Shown here: piece after piece, positions 1 to 11,835 of the stretch | Position numbering within the stretch: the stretch's first letter is position 1 | Layout of the letters: the number at the start of each line of letters is the position of its first letter | Assembly (NCBI GenBank): GCA_963556255.1 | Contig: OY744610.1 | Coordinates: 15,201,339-15,265,338, forward strand | Direction: 5' to 3' | From: Allolobophora icterica | Lineage: Eukaryota; Annelida; Clitellata; Crassiclitellata; Lumbricidae | Length of the DNA: 64,000 bases | Notes under the pieces: model-generated | The model's database searches: none | Seen by the model: the letters and a program-made list of their open reading frames with translations, nothing else | Told to the model about the DNA's origin: nothing | Position numbers and translations under genes: made by a program

Positions 1-2555
1 TTCTTCTTCTTCTTCTTCTTCTTCTTCTTCTTCTTCTTCTTCTTCTTCGTCTTCTTCTTCTTTATCATCATCGTCTTCCTCTTCTTCTTCTTCTTCTTTT
101 TCTACATCTTCTTCTTCTTCTGCTTTCTTCTTCTTCTTCTTCTTCTTTCTTCTTCTTCATCTTCTTTTCCTTCTTTCTCTTCTTGTTCTTGGTCTTGTTT
201 CTCTTTGCCTTCTTCTTTCTCTTCCTCTGCTTTCTTCTTCTGCGTCATCTTCTTATTCTCCTCCTTCTTCTCCTTCTTCTTCCTCTCCATCTTGTTTTCC
301 TTCTTCTTCTCCTTCATCTCCTCCTCCTCCTTCTTCTTCTTCTTCTTCTTCTCCTTTTTTTTCTTCTTCTTCTTCTTTTTCTTCTTCTTCTACTTCTGCT
401 TTCTTCTTCTTCTTCTTCCTCTTCTGCTTTCTCCTTCTTCTTCATCTTCTTTTTCTTCTTTCTCTTCTTGTTCTTGGTCTGGTTTCTCTTTTTCTTCTTC
501 TTTCTCTTCCTATGCTTTCTTCTTCTTCATCTTCTTCTTCTCCTCCTTCTTCTTCTTCTCCTCCTTCTTCCTCTTCATCTTCTTTTCCTTCTTCTTCTCC
601 TTCATCTCCTTCTTCTTCTTCTCCTTTTTCTTCTTCCTCTTCCTCTTTTTTTTCTTCTTCTTCTTCGTCTTCTTCTTCTTTATCTTGTCCCCTTCTCTTT
701 CTTATCCTCCTCCTCCTCCTCCTCCTCCTCCTCCTTCTTCTTCTTCTTCTTCTTCTTCTTCTTCTTCGTCTTCTTCTGCTTCATCATCATCGTCTTCTTC
801 TTCTTCTTCTTCTTTCTCTACATCTTCTTCTTCTTCTGCTTTCTTCTTCTTCTTCTTCTTCTTCTTCTTCTTCTTCTTCTTCTTTCTTCTTCTTCATCTT
901 CTTTTCCTTCTTTCTCTTCTTGTTCTTGGTCTTGTTTCTCTTTGCCTTCTTCTTTCTCTTCCTCTGCTTTATTCTTCTGCGTCATCTTCTTATTCTCCTC
1001 CTTCTTCTCCTTCTTCTTCCTCTCCATCTCGTTTTCCTTCTTCTTCTCCTTCATCTCCTCCTCCTCCTTCTTCTTCTTCTTCTTCTTCTTCTTCTTCTTC
1101 TCCTTCTCCTTTTTCTCCTTCCTCTTCTTGTTCCTCTTCTTCTGCTTCTTCTCTTTTTTCTGCATTCTTCTTCTTCTTCTTCTGCTTTCTTCTCCTTCTA
1201 CTTTCTTCTTCTTTCTCTTCTTCTTTTTCTTTCCCATGTCCTGCTTTCTTCTTCTTCTTCATCTTTTTCTTCTTCTTCTTTTTCACTTTCTTCTTCTTTT
1301 CAACCTTCTTCTTCTCCTTCTTCTTCATCATCATCATCTTCTTCTTCTTCTTCCTTATCTTCTTCTTCTCCTTCTTCTTCTTCTTCTTCTTCTTCTTCTT
1401 CTTCTTCTTCTTCTTCTCCCTGTTCTTCTTTTCCTTGTTCTTCTTCTCCATCTTTGTCTTTTTCTTGCTCTTGCTGTTTTAATCCTTCTTCTCCTTCTTC
1501 TTCTCCTTCTCCTTCTCCTTCCTCTTCTTCTTCTTCTGTTTCTGTTCCTGCTTCTGCTTCGTCTTCTTCTTCATCTTCATCTTCTTCTCCTTCTTCTCCT
1601 TCTTCTCTTTTTCTCTTTCTTCTTCTTCTCCACCTTCTTCTTCTCCTTCTTCTTTTTCTTCTTCTTCTTCTTCTTCTTCTTCTTCTTCTTCATCATCATC
1701 ATCTTCTTCTTCTTCGTCTTCTTATTCTTCATCTTCTTCTTCTCCTTCTTCTTCATCTTCTTCTTCCTCTTTTTCTTCTTCTTCTTCTTCTTCTGCTTCT
1801 TCTTCTTCTTCTTCTTCTTCTTCTTCTCCCTGTTCTTCTTCTCCTTTTTCTTCTTCTCCATCTTATTCTTTTTCTCGCTCTTGTTGTTTTTCTCCTCCTC
1901 CTGCTTCTGCTTCTTCTTCTCCTTCTCCTTCCTCTTTTTCTTCTTCTTCTTCTCCTTGTTCTTGTTCTTCATCTCCTCCTTCTCCTTCTTCTTCTCCTCC
2001 TGCTTCTTCTTCTCCTTTTCCATCTTCGTCTTCTTCTTCGTCTTCTTCTTTTTCTTCTTCTTCTCCTTCTTCTTTCTCTTCTTGTTCTTGTTCTTGTTCT
2101 TGTTCCTGTTCTTCTTCTTCTTCTTCTTCTTCTTCTTCTTCTTCTTCTTCTTCTTCTGCTTTCTTCTGCTTCTTCTTCTTCTTCTCCTCCTTCTTCTTTC
2201 TCTTCTTGTGCCTGGTCTTGTTCTTCTTCTCCTTCGTCTTTCTCTTCTTCTGCTTTCTTCTTCTTCATAATCTTCTTGTTCTCCTCCTCCCCCTTCTTCT
2301 TCTGCTTCTTCTTCTTGTTTGTGTTCTTCTTCTCCTCCTTCTCTTTCTTTTTCACCTTCTGCTTCTTCTGCTTCTTCTGCTTCTTCTTCTTTTTCTTTGT
2401 CTTCTTCTTCTACTTTTTCTTCATCATCTTCTTTTTCGTCTACTTCTTCTTCTTCTACTTCTTCTTGTTCTTTTCCTCCTCCTTCTTCTTCTTCTTCTTG
2501 TTCTTCTTCATCATCATCTTCTTGTTCTTCTTCTCTTCCTTCTTCTTCTTCGACG
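1..2555. repeat. Giant TTC/GAA tract with higher-order duplications
   Basis: Almost pure pyrimidine on the + strand, mainly TTC with CTC, TCC and TTT variants. Within it, less regular modules recur. One containing TCTTGTTCTTGGTCTTG appears near 181, again near 918 (offset about 737) and in degenerate form near 466 and 2195. A second module with CATCATCATCATC followed by CCCTGTTCTTC occurs near 1326-1460 and 1691-1870. Long open frames on both strands (Phe/Leu/Ser or Lys/Glu/Arg) are composition artefacts. The tract runs off the left edge of the window. Confidence 0.95.
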
Positions 2556-3281
2556 ACGCTATTCTTCTCTATTTTGTGCCTTTTCCTTAATTTCTGTATA
2601 TCTTCGTCGGTCCATTATCTATTATCAAAACCAACATCACGATTCTGGGTCTAAGTGGAACTTTGTTGCCTTATTAATCTTGAATAATTATCATATTTAC
2701 CTTGGAATAGTCAGCAATATTGGACATCACACGTGTTGCTGCAATAGTCCTTGAACATTTTTTTTATTTTCATGTTAAATTTACTTTACATTTAGATTCG
2801 TCTATGTATTGGAATTTTTATAGGAACGTATCACAACTAAAGGCGATTCTTCTTTAAAGCTAAAAACAAAAAAATTGTGAAAAACTAAAACGGACACTTT
2901 TAATGATCAACTGCCTGAAAAAAAATTAAAACAGAGCATTGGCCTCCATGTAAGTCACAGAAGGTATCAAGAACTCAAAATGTTGGATGATATTAGTTTG
3001 TTAATATGGAAGTAGTCAACAAATACTAAGAAGAAAATATTTAGGGAAGGTAATTTTGAAGCTAAGCATAGATTTTAATTAGAAATAGACGAGTTTAATT
3101 CCATCTCTTCCATCTTTATCTTTACCATGTGCTTTTACACCAGCAGTTGAAGTGAAGTTTTGCCACATTCCTCCCTCTCTGCCACGCTAGGCACAAGTGG
3201 AAGAAAGACGATAGGTTAGTGGCTATATTAAATTGTATTTATATTACGCCACACATCGATTGTCAACTGGAGAAGTAAAAA
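2556..3281. other. 5' flank of Mab-21-like copy 1
   Basis: AT-rich DNA between the TTC tract and the first gene. I see no ORF, transposon end or recognisable promoter. It should hold part of the intron or upstream region implied by the acceptor just before the copy 1 start codon. Confidence 0.5.
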
Positions 3282-3297
3282 TATTTTTTTATTCAGA
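3282..3297 (+). promoter_or_regulatory. Putative 3' splice site before copy 1 ATG
   Basis: A T-rich tract followed by TTATTCAG ends one base before the ATG at 3298. The same arrangement precedes the start codon in copies 2, 3 and 4, so the coding exon is probably preceded by an untranslated exon. This is inferred from sequence; there is no transcript evidence. Confidence 0.5.
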
Positions 3298-5019
3298 ATG
3301 GAAGGTGCTTCTGCACTCATCGTTGGCACGTGCCAGATTCATCCTAAGGCGCATGGCGATATTTTCGAATCTACGCCATTTAACGCTCTGTCTCCAGACC
3401 TCATCTTAACGCATAATTTCCGATGTGGGAGCTCCATCGAATTCTACATTAGGCCCATAAATTCATGCATTGGCGACGTGGATCTTATGAAATTTTCCAC
3501 TAATGAGATGGCCTTCACAGAAGATATTCCGATTTTACCAGTTGATTACCGTGGCTTACATGACAGGATAGAATGCTTACAGATTGTACCGTACCATGAT
3601 TACCCTGGATTTGTTAAGCTTCGATGTTTCGGGGAAGTCAGTTTTAATTGGAATTGCAAACAGTTTGAATTTCAGCGGGTTCACGACTTAGAGCTTCTAG
3701 ATCTACAGGAAAACCCTGCAAGACACCTTGATATCGGTAATATTACGGAATACGAAACGATTGGTCCAGCCGTTAAGTTCATGCATCAACAACATGCAAT
3801 TTTTGATATAGTTCCATGCATATTGTGCCCACAGTGGCCAAAAGAAGCTAAACATTGGCCATTTCGACAAAGAAATTACGGATGGCCGACGACTGCCATC
3901 ATCCAGGAAGTAGTACAGAATGGTTGTCACATTGTATTTGCAAAACATCCTGCTTGCAGAGATGATGTAAACCAGTGGAGGGTGTCGTTTTCACGGGCAG
4001 AGTTGTGCTTAATTCAGAGTTTGACCCCGGTTCAGCAGATTGTCTATCATATGCTAAGGTTCTTTGCCAAAAAGAATATAATAAAACAAGATTGTCAAAA
4101 GGAAGATGAAGGTCTCTCTACATACCATTTTAAAACACTGATGCTGTGGTCTTGTGAAGAGAAGTCTCCTGAATGGTGGAATTCCTCGTCTGTCATTGAA
4201 TTATGCGGTTATTTATTGCGAACGCTCTCAGAAAAGCTAGAGAAAAGATACTGTCCGAACTACTTCATTCCCCAGGCTAACTTGTTTCATGAACGCATGA
4301 ACCAGAAAATAGTAGATGAGATTATAAGATATTTGAATGAATTTTGCCATTTTAATGCTCTTAATGTTTGGTTTGGATTGAAGTACATACCGCTAATATT
4401 AGGAACGGTGCTTACTTTGGAAGATGTTATGAACACTGTTCCAGATTGTGGTCATTGGTTGCTGCGTACCTGCGAAATAATGGATTCTATGAAACTTGAA
4501 ACCTTTGACCTGCAATTTTCATCCGGATTCTGGAATTGTGTTTATTACATTTTTCGGGTAGTCACATTCGAAAAAAGTTATGCGGTTCGTTGTTTTCTGA
4601 ATACTGCATCTTATGTGAGAACAATGGCTAATCAAGGCTCATTTCTGTCGACAGTAGAGTTCTCATCAAGCTTTCCACAGTTTGTAAAAGTATTGTTCAT
4701 TTTGCACGCCGCGGATGCATTACGATTTCAGAAATTCACATACGACAGCGAACTCTTCACTGAATTTATTAGAGAAATTTCATGGCAACCGAGAGTCGTA
4801 AGGTCTAAGTATCACAACTTTCCAAAATCCTATGCAACACGATTCGACAGAAGTGTAGTACTTTTCCCGAACGTTCAAGATCTGATGGAAAATTTAACTG
4901 GGTTAAATAATCCTCAAGAATTTAAGCTAGTATCTCAGCTGTCAAAAGAGCTTCTTAGACATGCGTTGAAATGTGATGATTTCAAATCCAATGGTCTTAG
5001 AGACGTGGCCTTCGTCTAG
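3298..5019 (+). CDS. Mab-21/cGAS-like protein copy 1, N-terminal part (frameshift-split)
   Basis: An open frame of 573 codons covering the nucleotidyltransferase core and Mab-21 C-terminal lobe. GSS is at residues 44-46, the D-x-D pair at D60/D62 and a later D-x-V acid at D170, just before CPQWP (177-181). Further Mab-21 signatures are GWPTT, NGCHIV, a WR-SFS-AE block, and YHFKTLMLW followed by a YFIP-x-ANLF block. This layout is that of the Mab-21/cGAS-like nucleotidyltransferase superfamily. Whether it makes a cyclic dinucleotide cannot be told. The frame stops at 5017-5019, where copies 2-4 read on through a conserved helical segment; the missing part continues in another frame from about 5005. 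It is closest to copy 2. Start: ATG immediately after a splice-acceptor-like site, aligned with the other copies. Confidence 0.8.
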   Translation: MEGASALIVGTCQIHPKAHGDIFESTPFNALSPDLILTHNFRCGSSIEFYIRPINSCIGDVDLMKFSTNEMAFTEDIPILPVDYRGLHDRIECLQIVPYHDYPGFVKLRCFGEVSFNWNCKQFEFQRVHDLELLDLQENPARHLDIGNITEYETIGPAVKFMHQQHAIFDIVPCILCPQWPKEAKHWPFRQRNYGWPTTAIIQEVVQNGCHIVFAKHPACRDDVNQWRVSFSRAELCLIQSLTPVQQIVYHMLRFFAKKNIIKQDCQKEDEGLSTYHFKTLMLWSCEEKSPEWWNSSSVIELCGYLLRTLSEKLEKRYCPNYFIPQANLFHERMNQKIVDEIIRYLNEFCHFNALNVWFGLKYIPLILGTVLTLEDVMNTVPDCGHWLLRTCEIMDSMKLETFDLQFSSGFWNCVYYIFRVVTFEKSYAVRCFLNTASYVRTMANQGSFLSTVEFSSSFPQFVKVLFILHAADALRFQKFTYDSELFTEFIREISWQPRVVRSKYHNFPKSYATRFDRSVVLFPNVQDLMENLTGLNNPQEFKLVSQLSKELLRHALKCDDFKSNGLRDVAFV

Positions 5020-5024
5020 GCTAC

Positions 5025-6137
5025 ATGGCTGCCATTCATTTTTCGGAATCGGATTACGAATCTGCCATTGACCTGTGCACAGCAGTGTTCATCAATCAAA
5101 CACCCGATGATGATGATGAGGAGGAGGAGGGGGAGAAGCAGGAGCAGAGAGAAACGTTGAATGCAAGATGTTTGTTTTATATCGACGACGTAATTAGAAT
5201 CACTGGATTTTATCTGCTTTTCCGGCGGATTCAAGATAATTTTCAGTACAACAGGAGACTGTATCTTCTTGACCTGCGTCTTACACCTCGGGTTTTATCT
5301 CACTATTTAATAGTTTCATCAAATGAAAGAAGGCATAAGGCTAATCGACTAAACTACGATTTGCTAACGCCAATATTTCCTTTCGATGAAATTTTAATGA
5401 CTATGACAAATCGGAAATCTTCTGGAATCTCAAAGAATACAGAAAGTGTTTTATGTGTGTATCAAAGAATCGATCCAAGTGATAAATTCAAAACGCCTAA
5501 TAGAAAATCTGTTTTAAGTGGAGACAATATTATTCAATTGCTCATCGAATATTCACTAGAAAATATGACATCATTTTATAATGCGATCTGCAAAGACTTT
5601 GGCATTCATTGCAATGTTGTTGATTGCTACCGTGCTTCCTATCTATTTAAGTGTCGTAAATATCCTGAAGCTTTGCGTATATGTGAGCAGATTCTCAGTG
5701 AGACTGATGTTGAAAGCGATTGTAGGAAACTTGCATTTGCAAATGTAATGGTTTTGCCGCCGCTTGATTCATATTTCGACAATGACATTCGAAGTTTGCT
5801 TGGATTCCGCACACTTGTCTCCTATTTATCACCCCTAAATGAAGATGTGCGAAAAATAGAGGATATTTCTAATTCGGTACTCCAGAAATTAGTTTCCGAA
5901 GGGATCTACAAATCTTTACTTTGTAACGTTCTTTTCCTTACTTCCTCTGAAAAGTGTCATTATTTTGTTGGACGACATTTCCTGGCAAAATATTTGAAAC
6001 TGAGATGTCTGATCGACTGTAATCATTCGCTCTCAGAAGTAGTGTTGGAATTCGTGGCACTGCAAAGCCATCTTCCTTTTGAGCGCATCATAAGTTGCTT
6101 TCTTCTAAATAAATTTCGACAACTATTAAGGCAGTAG
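5025..6137 (+). pseudogene. Copy 1, C-terminal TPR-like part in a shifted frame
   Basis: A 370-codon open frame that aligns from its first residues (MAAIHFSESDYESAIDLC) to the C-terminal third of copies 2-4. It keeps the conserved ETLNA-CL-YIDD segment, the DCYRA-YL-KC-KYPEALRICE helix pair (TPR-like) and the GRHFLAKYLKLRC block near the end. The frame differs from the upstream half as expected for a one-base deletion (or two-base insertion) near 5000-5020. No other break is seen, so the lesion is recent, a sequencing error, or a real split into two proteins. A GAT/GAG-rich stretch at 5107-5142 encodes an acidic insert absent from the other copies. Confidence 0.7.
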
Positions 6138-6384
6138 CCATTGGCATATAAACAACATTACGGACAGAATTGCGGTGATCAGAATCTTTCTAGACACTTT
6201 CATTGACCTGAGAATTTGTTGTTGACAGCTACAAAACATTTTTAGACTAATACATCCTTGCTAACTTAGTCGAGCGTAACAGCGATTTTGGAATTTTAAT
6301 CTCTGTTAGGTTGCCTGGAATCTTTACAGACCCAACCACACATCAAGCGTCAAACGCATCATGCGTCAGGAAGTTTTAGCCATG
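6138..6384. other. 3' flank of copy 1
   Basis: No feature recognised between the copy 1 stop codon and the relic that follows. No canonical AATAAA is seen close to the stop. Confidence 0.4.
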
Positions 6385-6712
6385 CGTCTTATACCAGAAG
6401 TGTTTGTTCAATATTAAATTATTTTCATAAAATAAGAGAAGACCTAGGCCTTATGGACTTAATTGCGATTTGCGAATGCCAACATTTCCGTTGGATAAAA
6501 TATTATTAATTTCAATAAACCCGAAATCTAGTTGATCTGTGTGAACACAGAAAGTGTTTAGTGCTTGTATCAAAGAACTGGCCTATTTAATAAATAAATC
6601 ACAATCACCAATAAAAATTATCTTTGCTGATTGAAGATGAATTCATTTGTCTGCTACGAGAATTTTACTTGTCTTGCTGCTGATTGCTACCGTGCAGTCT
6701 ATTTATACTCGC
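6385..6712 (+). pseudogene. Decayed fragment of a fifth Mab-21-like copy
   Basis: Non-coding as it stands, but it aligns in order with the 3' third of copies 1 and 2. It has a stretch matching the LRIMPEVFAHYL region, then bases matching the TP-FP-DE segment, then ACAGAAAGTGTTT and TATCAAAGAAC as in copy 1, and finally GATTGCTACCGTGCAGTCTA for the conserved DCYRA motif (6682-6701). Stops and indels throughout. It is most like copy 1, consistent with a partial tandem duplicate that decayed. Confidence 0.75.
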
Positions 6713-6754
6713 AATTCTGGCAACGATTTCTTCTTAAGCGACAACTGATTTACG

Positions 6755-6756
<2 letters not shown>

Positions 6757-6804
<48 letters not shown>

Positions 6805-6806
6805 AT
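6757..6806. repeat. (AT)n microsatellite
   Basis: Nearly perfect AT dinucleotide run adjoining the left inverted repeat of the element that follows. Confidence 0.9.
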
Positions 6807-6845
6807 GTTTTTTCCTTAGGAAAAATCCGGTGATCTAAAATTAAC

Positions 6846-7063
6846 AATTATGGCTATATACAAAAGCTAAAAACTATCACTACGAGTGGATTGGTGGCTC
6901 GCATGAAGATAAGATTATAATTATTAAGCCCACAAAATTGTTAGAACGCTTAACTTGTTCAGTGGAAAATGAGAGTAGCAAGTTTCACTTGCCAAAAGAA
7001 GATATCGCAGTTGAGCATTTATACACATTTTTTAAAGAAATAGACCAATTATCGGACTAAGTC
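6846..7063 (+). other. Coding-like stretch without a start codon
   Basis: About 70 codons without a stop, ending at TAA (7061-7063). The C-terminal part reads KFHLPKEDIAVEHLYTFF and has protein-like composition, unlike the AT-rich surroundings. I do not recognise the family. It lies between the inverted repeats and could be captured host or transposon coding sequence. Confidence 0.3.
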
Positions 7064-7110
7064 TGTGTATGCTAATAACTTCTAAACCTCCATTATCAAA
7101 ATGAATTGAA

Positions 7111-7378
<268 letters not shown>

Positions 7379-7457
7379 ATATATAATTTTAGATCAGCGG
7401 ATATATATATAATTTATATATATAATTTTAGATCAGCGGATTTTTCCTAAGGAAAAA

Positions 7458-9057
7458 CCCCACTCATCGCTAATAATTATAAGTGTCTAATGACAAAGAG
7501 CCGAAGCTTCTTGTTTACAGAATTCGTTGCTTAATATAACGGAAATCAGAAAGTATTTGTGTAATATAATGCATATGAAATATTTTTCTTTTCAATAAGA
7601 CGCATAACTTTTATTTTTCCGATGTTTGTTTTCTTCAATATAACACTTATCTTCTTTACTCATACCTCACGTTTTGAATTTGAACTGGGTACCTCATCTC
7701 CTACCTTTTTATACAGAGAATAAATGTCCAATTAATGTAGCATAAACCCTGGGTTCTTCGATGACTTTCTGCGATATAAGTCGAGCAATATTTATCACGA
7801 AATGTTTACACCATAATTTCTAGACCAAAGTTACGCGTCAGGCCATGACGAGCCTTGTTTAGGTATCGTCTGTAAGTTTGGAATCTGTTCTAGTCGAAGG
7901 TCGGCGCAATATGAATTCGTCAAAGTTTCGATTGCGTTGTACTTAAGAGCTAACTTTGAATTGATCGGTCGGTGAGCATAACCGTGGACTTAAAGAGATG
8001 CATTCAACTAAGTGCCATTCGCACATGACAACAGTCTCTTCGGTCAAATTAGGCCTATAGGGGCCTACTTATGACGCCAATAATATGCATCGCCAATATT
8101 ATATATGTGCGACAGGTTAAACTGACGCAAGTCGAATATTTAAATGAAAATATGGCTTAGTCCAAATGACTATATACAGCTCGAATATTAACCTTGTGCA
8201 TCAATTTTAAAACCAAATGACCTTTTAGATATGTTGTCTTTTTTATTTTCCCATAAAACCGAATTTCGCGCACTGCTTCTGATATTTTCTTATTTGAAAG
8301 TCAAAATAGCGTAGATTTACAATGTTTCTGAGGCGGATATTGGGAAGTGTCAATTAATCTTCAATTTCAATAAATGTTGGCAGAGCAAGTGGTGGTTTCC
8401 CTGGTGGAGGTGCCGATGATGACTGAGGTGATCACGATGATGATGATGATGATGATGATGACGACGACGATGATGATGATGAAATCACCCCCTGAGGCTG
8501 GTGAAACGTGTTTTCGGTTCGCAGCGATCACTGGACTAATTTTCCAGGTGTACAGATTCCACAATTTCACCACGCTTTGGATTGGGGTATCGCACCTGCA
8601 CTCTTGAATGCAGTAAATAAAAATGCAACATTGCACATTTTTAGCATGAACTTGGCTTACTCCCATAAATTGTCACAATGTTAATCTAACAGTAATTTTT
8701 ACACTAATGAGCAATGTGTAATACGGTAGTTGATTGAGTTGAGTTCGACACTGAGCTCCCTCGGAGACGCTTACTCTATAAGGAGAGTTATGCATGGGCA
8801 TCAGGTTTGTAATTAGATGGCGGCACTCAGCGAATACAGAAATAACAATAATACTTGATCATACTGACGACGAGTAACCATATGGAATGAAGGACGTTTG
8901 TGTTGGATTTTGGAAGCAGTCGACATGTATGGACGATGAATTCAGACACAGTGTCGTCCTTTGGTGCAACGAGAGCAGAACAAATCAACAAGCATCATAA
9001 TAACCATAACAACTATGGTCTTTGTCCATTATGTATCGAATGCACTCCGCCATCCAG
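7458..9057. other. Intergenic, mostly featureless
   Basis: No gene or transposon recognised. It contains a short GAT/GAC microsatellite around 8434-8480, which creates a Met/Thr-rich frame that I do not regard as coding. Confidence 0.5.
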
Positions 9058-9449
9058 CAGAGGCGGCGCTACACCAGGGCGCGCCAGGGCAAATGCCCTG
9101 GTAAAAAAGCCTTTACCCTGGTCGATGCCCTGCCAGAATTTTTTCCCTGTCCAGAATTTGTTCGGGAATATTAGTAATATCTTGAGATATAAATTCACTT
9201 AATTCTTTGAAATGTTAAAATTTGCTTTACATATGTCAAAAAGCGTTCAGCTTCCGGGGGCCTTCGCATATAATTATGACCTCCTAACTATAGACGAATA
9301 TAATAGTGTTGGAGCGATTTATGGCAAGCGCGGTAGCGCGATCATGTAATTATGTATACGGTCATTTCGATAAAGCGCCCCTGCACTGGTTACTTGTATG
9401 ACTGCTGTGGCTATGCCCTGGTTACAAAACATGTCTGGCGCCGCCACTG
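9058..9449. mobile_element. Non-autonomous hAT element (392 bp)
   Basis: Ends CAGAGGCGGCGC and GCGCCGCCACTG are inverted repeats with one mismatch. The element is flanked by a perfect 8-bp direct repeat, CCATCCAG (9050-9057 and 9450-9457), the duplication size typical of hAT transposons. Internally rich in AGGGC/GCCCT hairpins. No transposase. Confidence 0.85.
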
Positions 9450-9955
9450 CCATCCAGGTTCACCTCCCACATCCATGATCTGAAGCAACAACAACATACA
9501 CCTACAACAACAATTAGTGAGGATTAACAGAATGAATTGTGTTATTATTTTATGGTTTTTGCATTTGAAGAGTCATGTGACTGTTTCAGATCCATTTAAA
9601 CCTATGCAAACATAGTTGTCTAACATAATTATTATACTATAAATTACGACTTAATATGGAAGTCAATTATTTATCTCAAACGATACAGTAATTAGGCAGA
9701 TTGCACAGGAGAATCAAATGCCGAACATAATATTTATATTCTTGAAATACGCGCAGGATAGACCTATGGCAATATGGATTCTAACTTCAGTCATCAGATT
9801 ACTGTATAATATTTCGTATTTCAACTCGTTTTAGAGGTTATATAAAGGCGCTATGCTAATGACTCGACTCCGATTTCATTTGATGCCTTTAAGATTTTGA
9901 TAACAGCGCTATTATAGAAGTCATAAATTAGATTAGATTAGATTTGATATTCATA

Positions 9956-10510
9956 TTTCATTCATTCATTCATTCTGAGAATGCATATAACGCCTCTTCA
10001 AGAGACCTACTCAGGGGCGCCCCAGCCCAGCCACAGCTAAATAAAAGTGTTTCGAGGGGCTTACAAAAAGCAGGCAAGTTTAACCGAGGCGGCAAGCGCA
10101 GTTCAAGAGGGAGGCCATTCCAGATGGAGGGCCCACAACCGTAAAGGTCTGACGTTCTCTAATTGCGGTGCGAGCACATGGGACCAAAAGCTCCCCCTTG
10201 CCGAAGAGGGGAGAGTTCGACAGGCTACAATGTCAGAGACAGGTCGACAAAGATCAGACAGGTAGGATGGAGCACACCCAAGAAGACACCGCCAAACAAG
10301 TGCAGCAACTCGATAGGAGATCCGATGAGAAACAGGCAGCCAGTGAAGGACATCGCGGATATAGGCAGAGACAGGAACATGTTTAGGAAGTTGGCCAATG
10401 AGGCGAGCCGCTGAGCGGAGAACCCCATCAAGGCGTCCAATTAAAGTAAGAGGCAGGCCAACAAGTATCGCACTGCAGTGATCAAGTCTACTGGTGACGA
10501 AAGCAACGAG
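9956..10510 (-). mobile_element. LINE reverse transcriptase 3' end (CR1/L2-like), truncated
   Basis: On the minus strand the C-terminal end of a non-LTR reverse transcriptase is readable. It contains RSAARLIGQLP, then LHWLPVSHRISYRV and APSYLSDL, then PSIWNGLPLELRLPP after one frame slip, ending SLEEALYAFSE and a stop. A (TGAA)n tail follows (9956-9975). The LHWLPV and APSYLSDL blocks are characteristic of the CR1/L2-like group. Frameshifts make it inactive. The 5' part is missing. Confidence 0.85.
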
Positions 10511-11076
10511 AGAATACTTACATACGTGCGTACATGCATATTAACATACATACATAAATATATTCATAGATACACAGTCAAATTTGATTTCTTCCATTAA
10601 AGCTCTCCCCGTAACATGCTATTTAGGATTAGGCCTACATACGCTACTACTAAGTGATCCACTTTGGGCAGACGTTTTACTCTTTAGTGTAGCGCCACCG
10701 ACTGATGCTTTGTCTTGCGTGAAATAAGCGATATAAATGACGGTGGTTATGGTGAACCTACATTAACCCTCACAAGTTGTGTTCCCGTTATCGACGCCCC
10801 TTTTGTAATTACCGAAGTTCGTGCGATGAACATCCTTGTTTGACTTAGAGTCTGCTGAGGTGACTGAGAAACCGGAAGAAAACGAAGAAAATACATATAA
10901 CACGGATCTCAGTAAGACCACAGTTACAATCTGATTATATCAAGCGTTGAAAAGGAATTTGTCAGTTTATACCACTTATACTATTTTCTAAATTGAAACT
11001 AGCGAATCCGTAGAGACTATGAAACATGATCGAACAATGCGTCATAAAGGGAAAAGTAGGCCTACTTTAACCCTTT

Positions 11077-11424
11077 TGTAGGGTAGGCCTATAAGATGCA
11101 TCCGTCTGGACTGGTCATTATAATCACCTTGCCTGTGGGTGACCAGCCTTCAGAGGAATGCAGACCTAAAGTCTGAGCTTGGGGAGTTGGCAGTTGCACA
11201 TGCAAATGACTGGCACCATGTAAAGGTATGCCGTGTATGAACGTTTAGATAGGGCTATATAAATGGTAGCCACTGAGGCAGAGGGGGCAGAGAGAGAGAT
11301 CGGGATCTAGCGCGTTGGTCACACGGCTTAGGCCGGGTCTCTGTCCCGTTGGTCAAACGGGACACGGGACACGGGTCTTAACGTGTATCACTATCGTCTG
11401 AATAAACATCGACAACGACAACGT

Positions 11425-11518
<94 letters not shown>

Positions 11519-11563
11519 AACATCTAGCTGTGGTCATTCAACATCCGCGACACTTTCATAACA
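11077..11563 (+). mobile_element. Candidate LTR with TATA and polyA signals
   Basis: Starts TGTAGGG and ends CATAACA, followed by TTGGTGG, which fits a primer-binding site. Internal signals in LTR order are CTATATAAA (about 11255), AATAAA (11401) and a (CT)n run. It is absent from the otherwise matching copy B. The boundaries are inferred. Confidence 0.45.
11426..11513. repeat. (CT)n microsatellite
   Basis: About 88 bp of CT dinucleotide. Confidence 0.95.
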
Positions 11564-11835
11564 TTGGTGGATAAGGACAAGAAATTTGTTTACCCAATAT
11601 TCTAAACAAAAGTTTCGTGTCGTTTGGCCTCTAAAACTTATATCCAGGCTATAAAAATATAAGCAGCATATTCTGTATATTAAGTGGTTAAGTAAAGGCG
11701 CTATATTGTTAACTAGAATACGATTTCATTTGACGTTAACATTGATTGATACCTTTTATATTATCATAGCGGCGCTATATAAATCATTGGACTAGATTAG
11801 ATTTACTGGTAAAATGCATAGATACATACATACAT

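Noticed and set aside
102..2754. Long Phe/Leu/Ser and Lys/Glu/Arg frames in the TTC tract
   Set aside because: Every frame of a stop-poor trinucleotide repeat stays open; no domain or codon bias.
5004..5018. Tiny intron (GT to AG, 15 nt) joining the halves of copy 1
   Set aside because: Far too short for a spliceosomal intron, and removing 15 nt would not change the frame.
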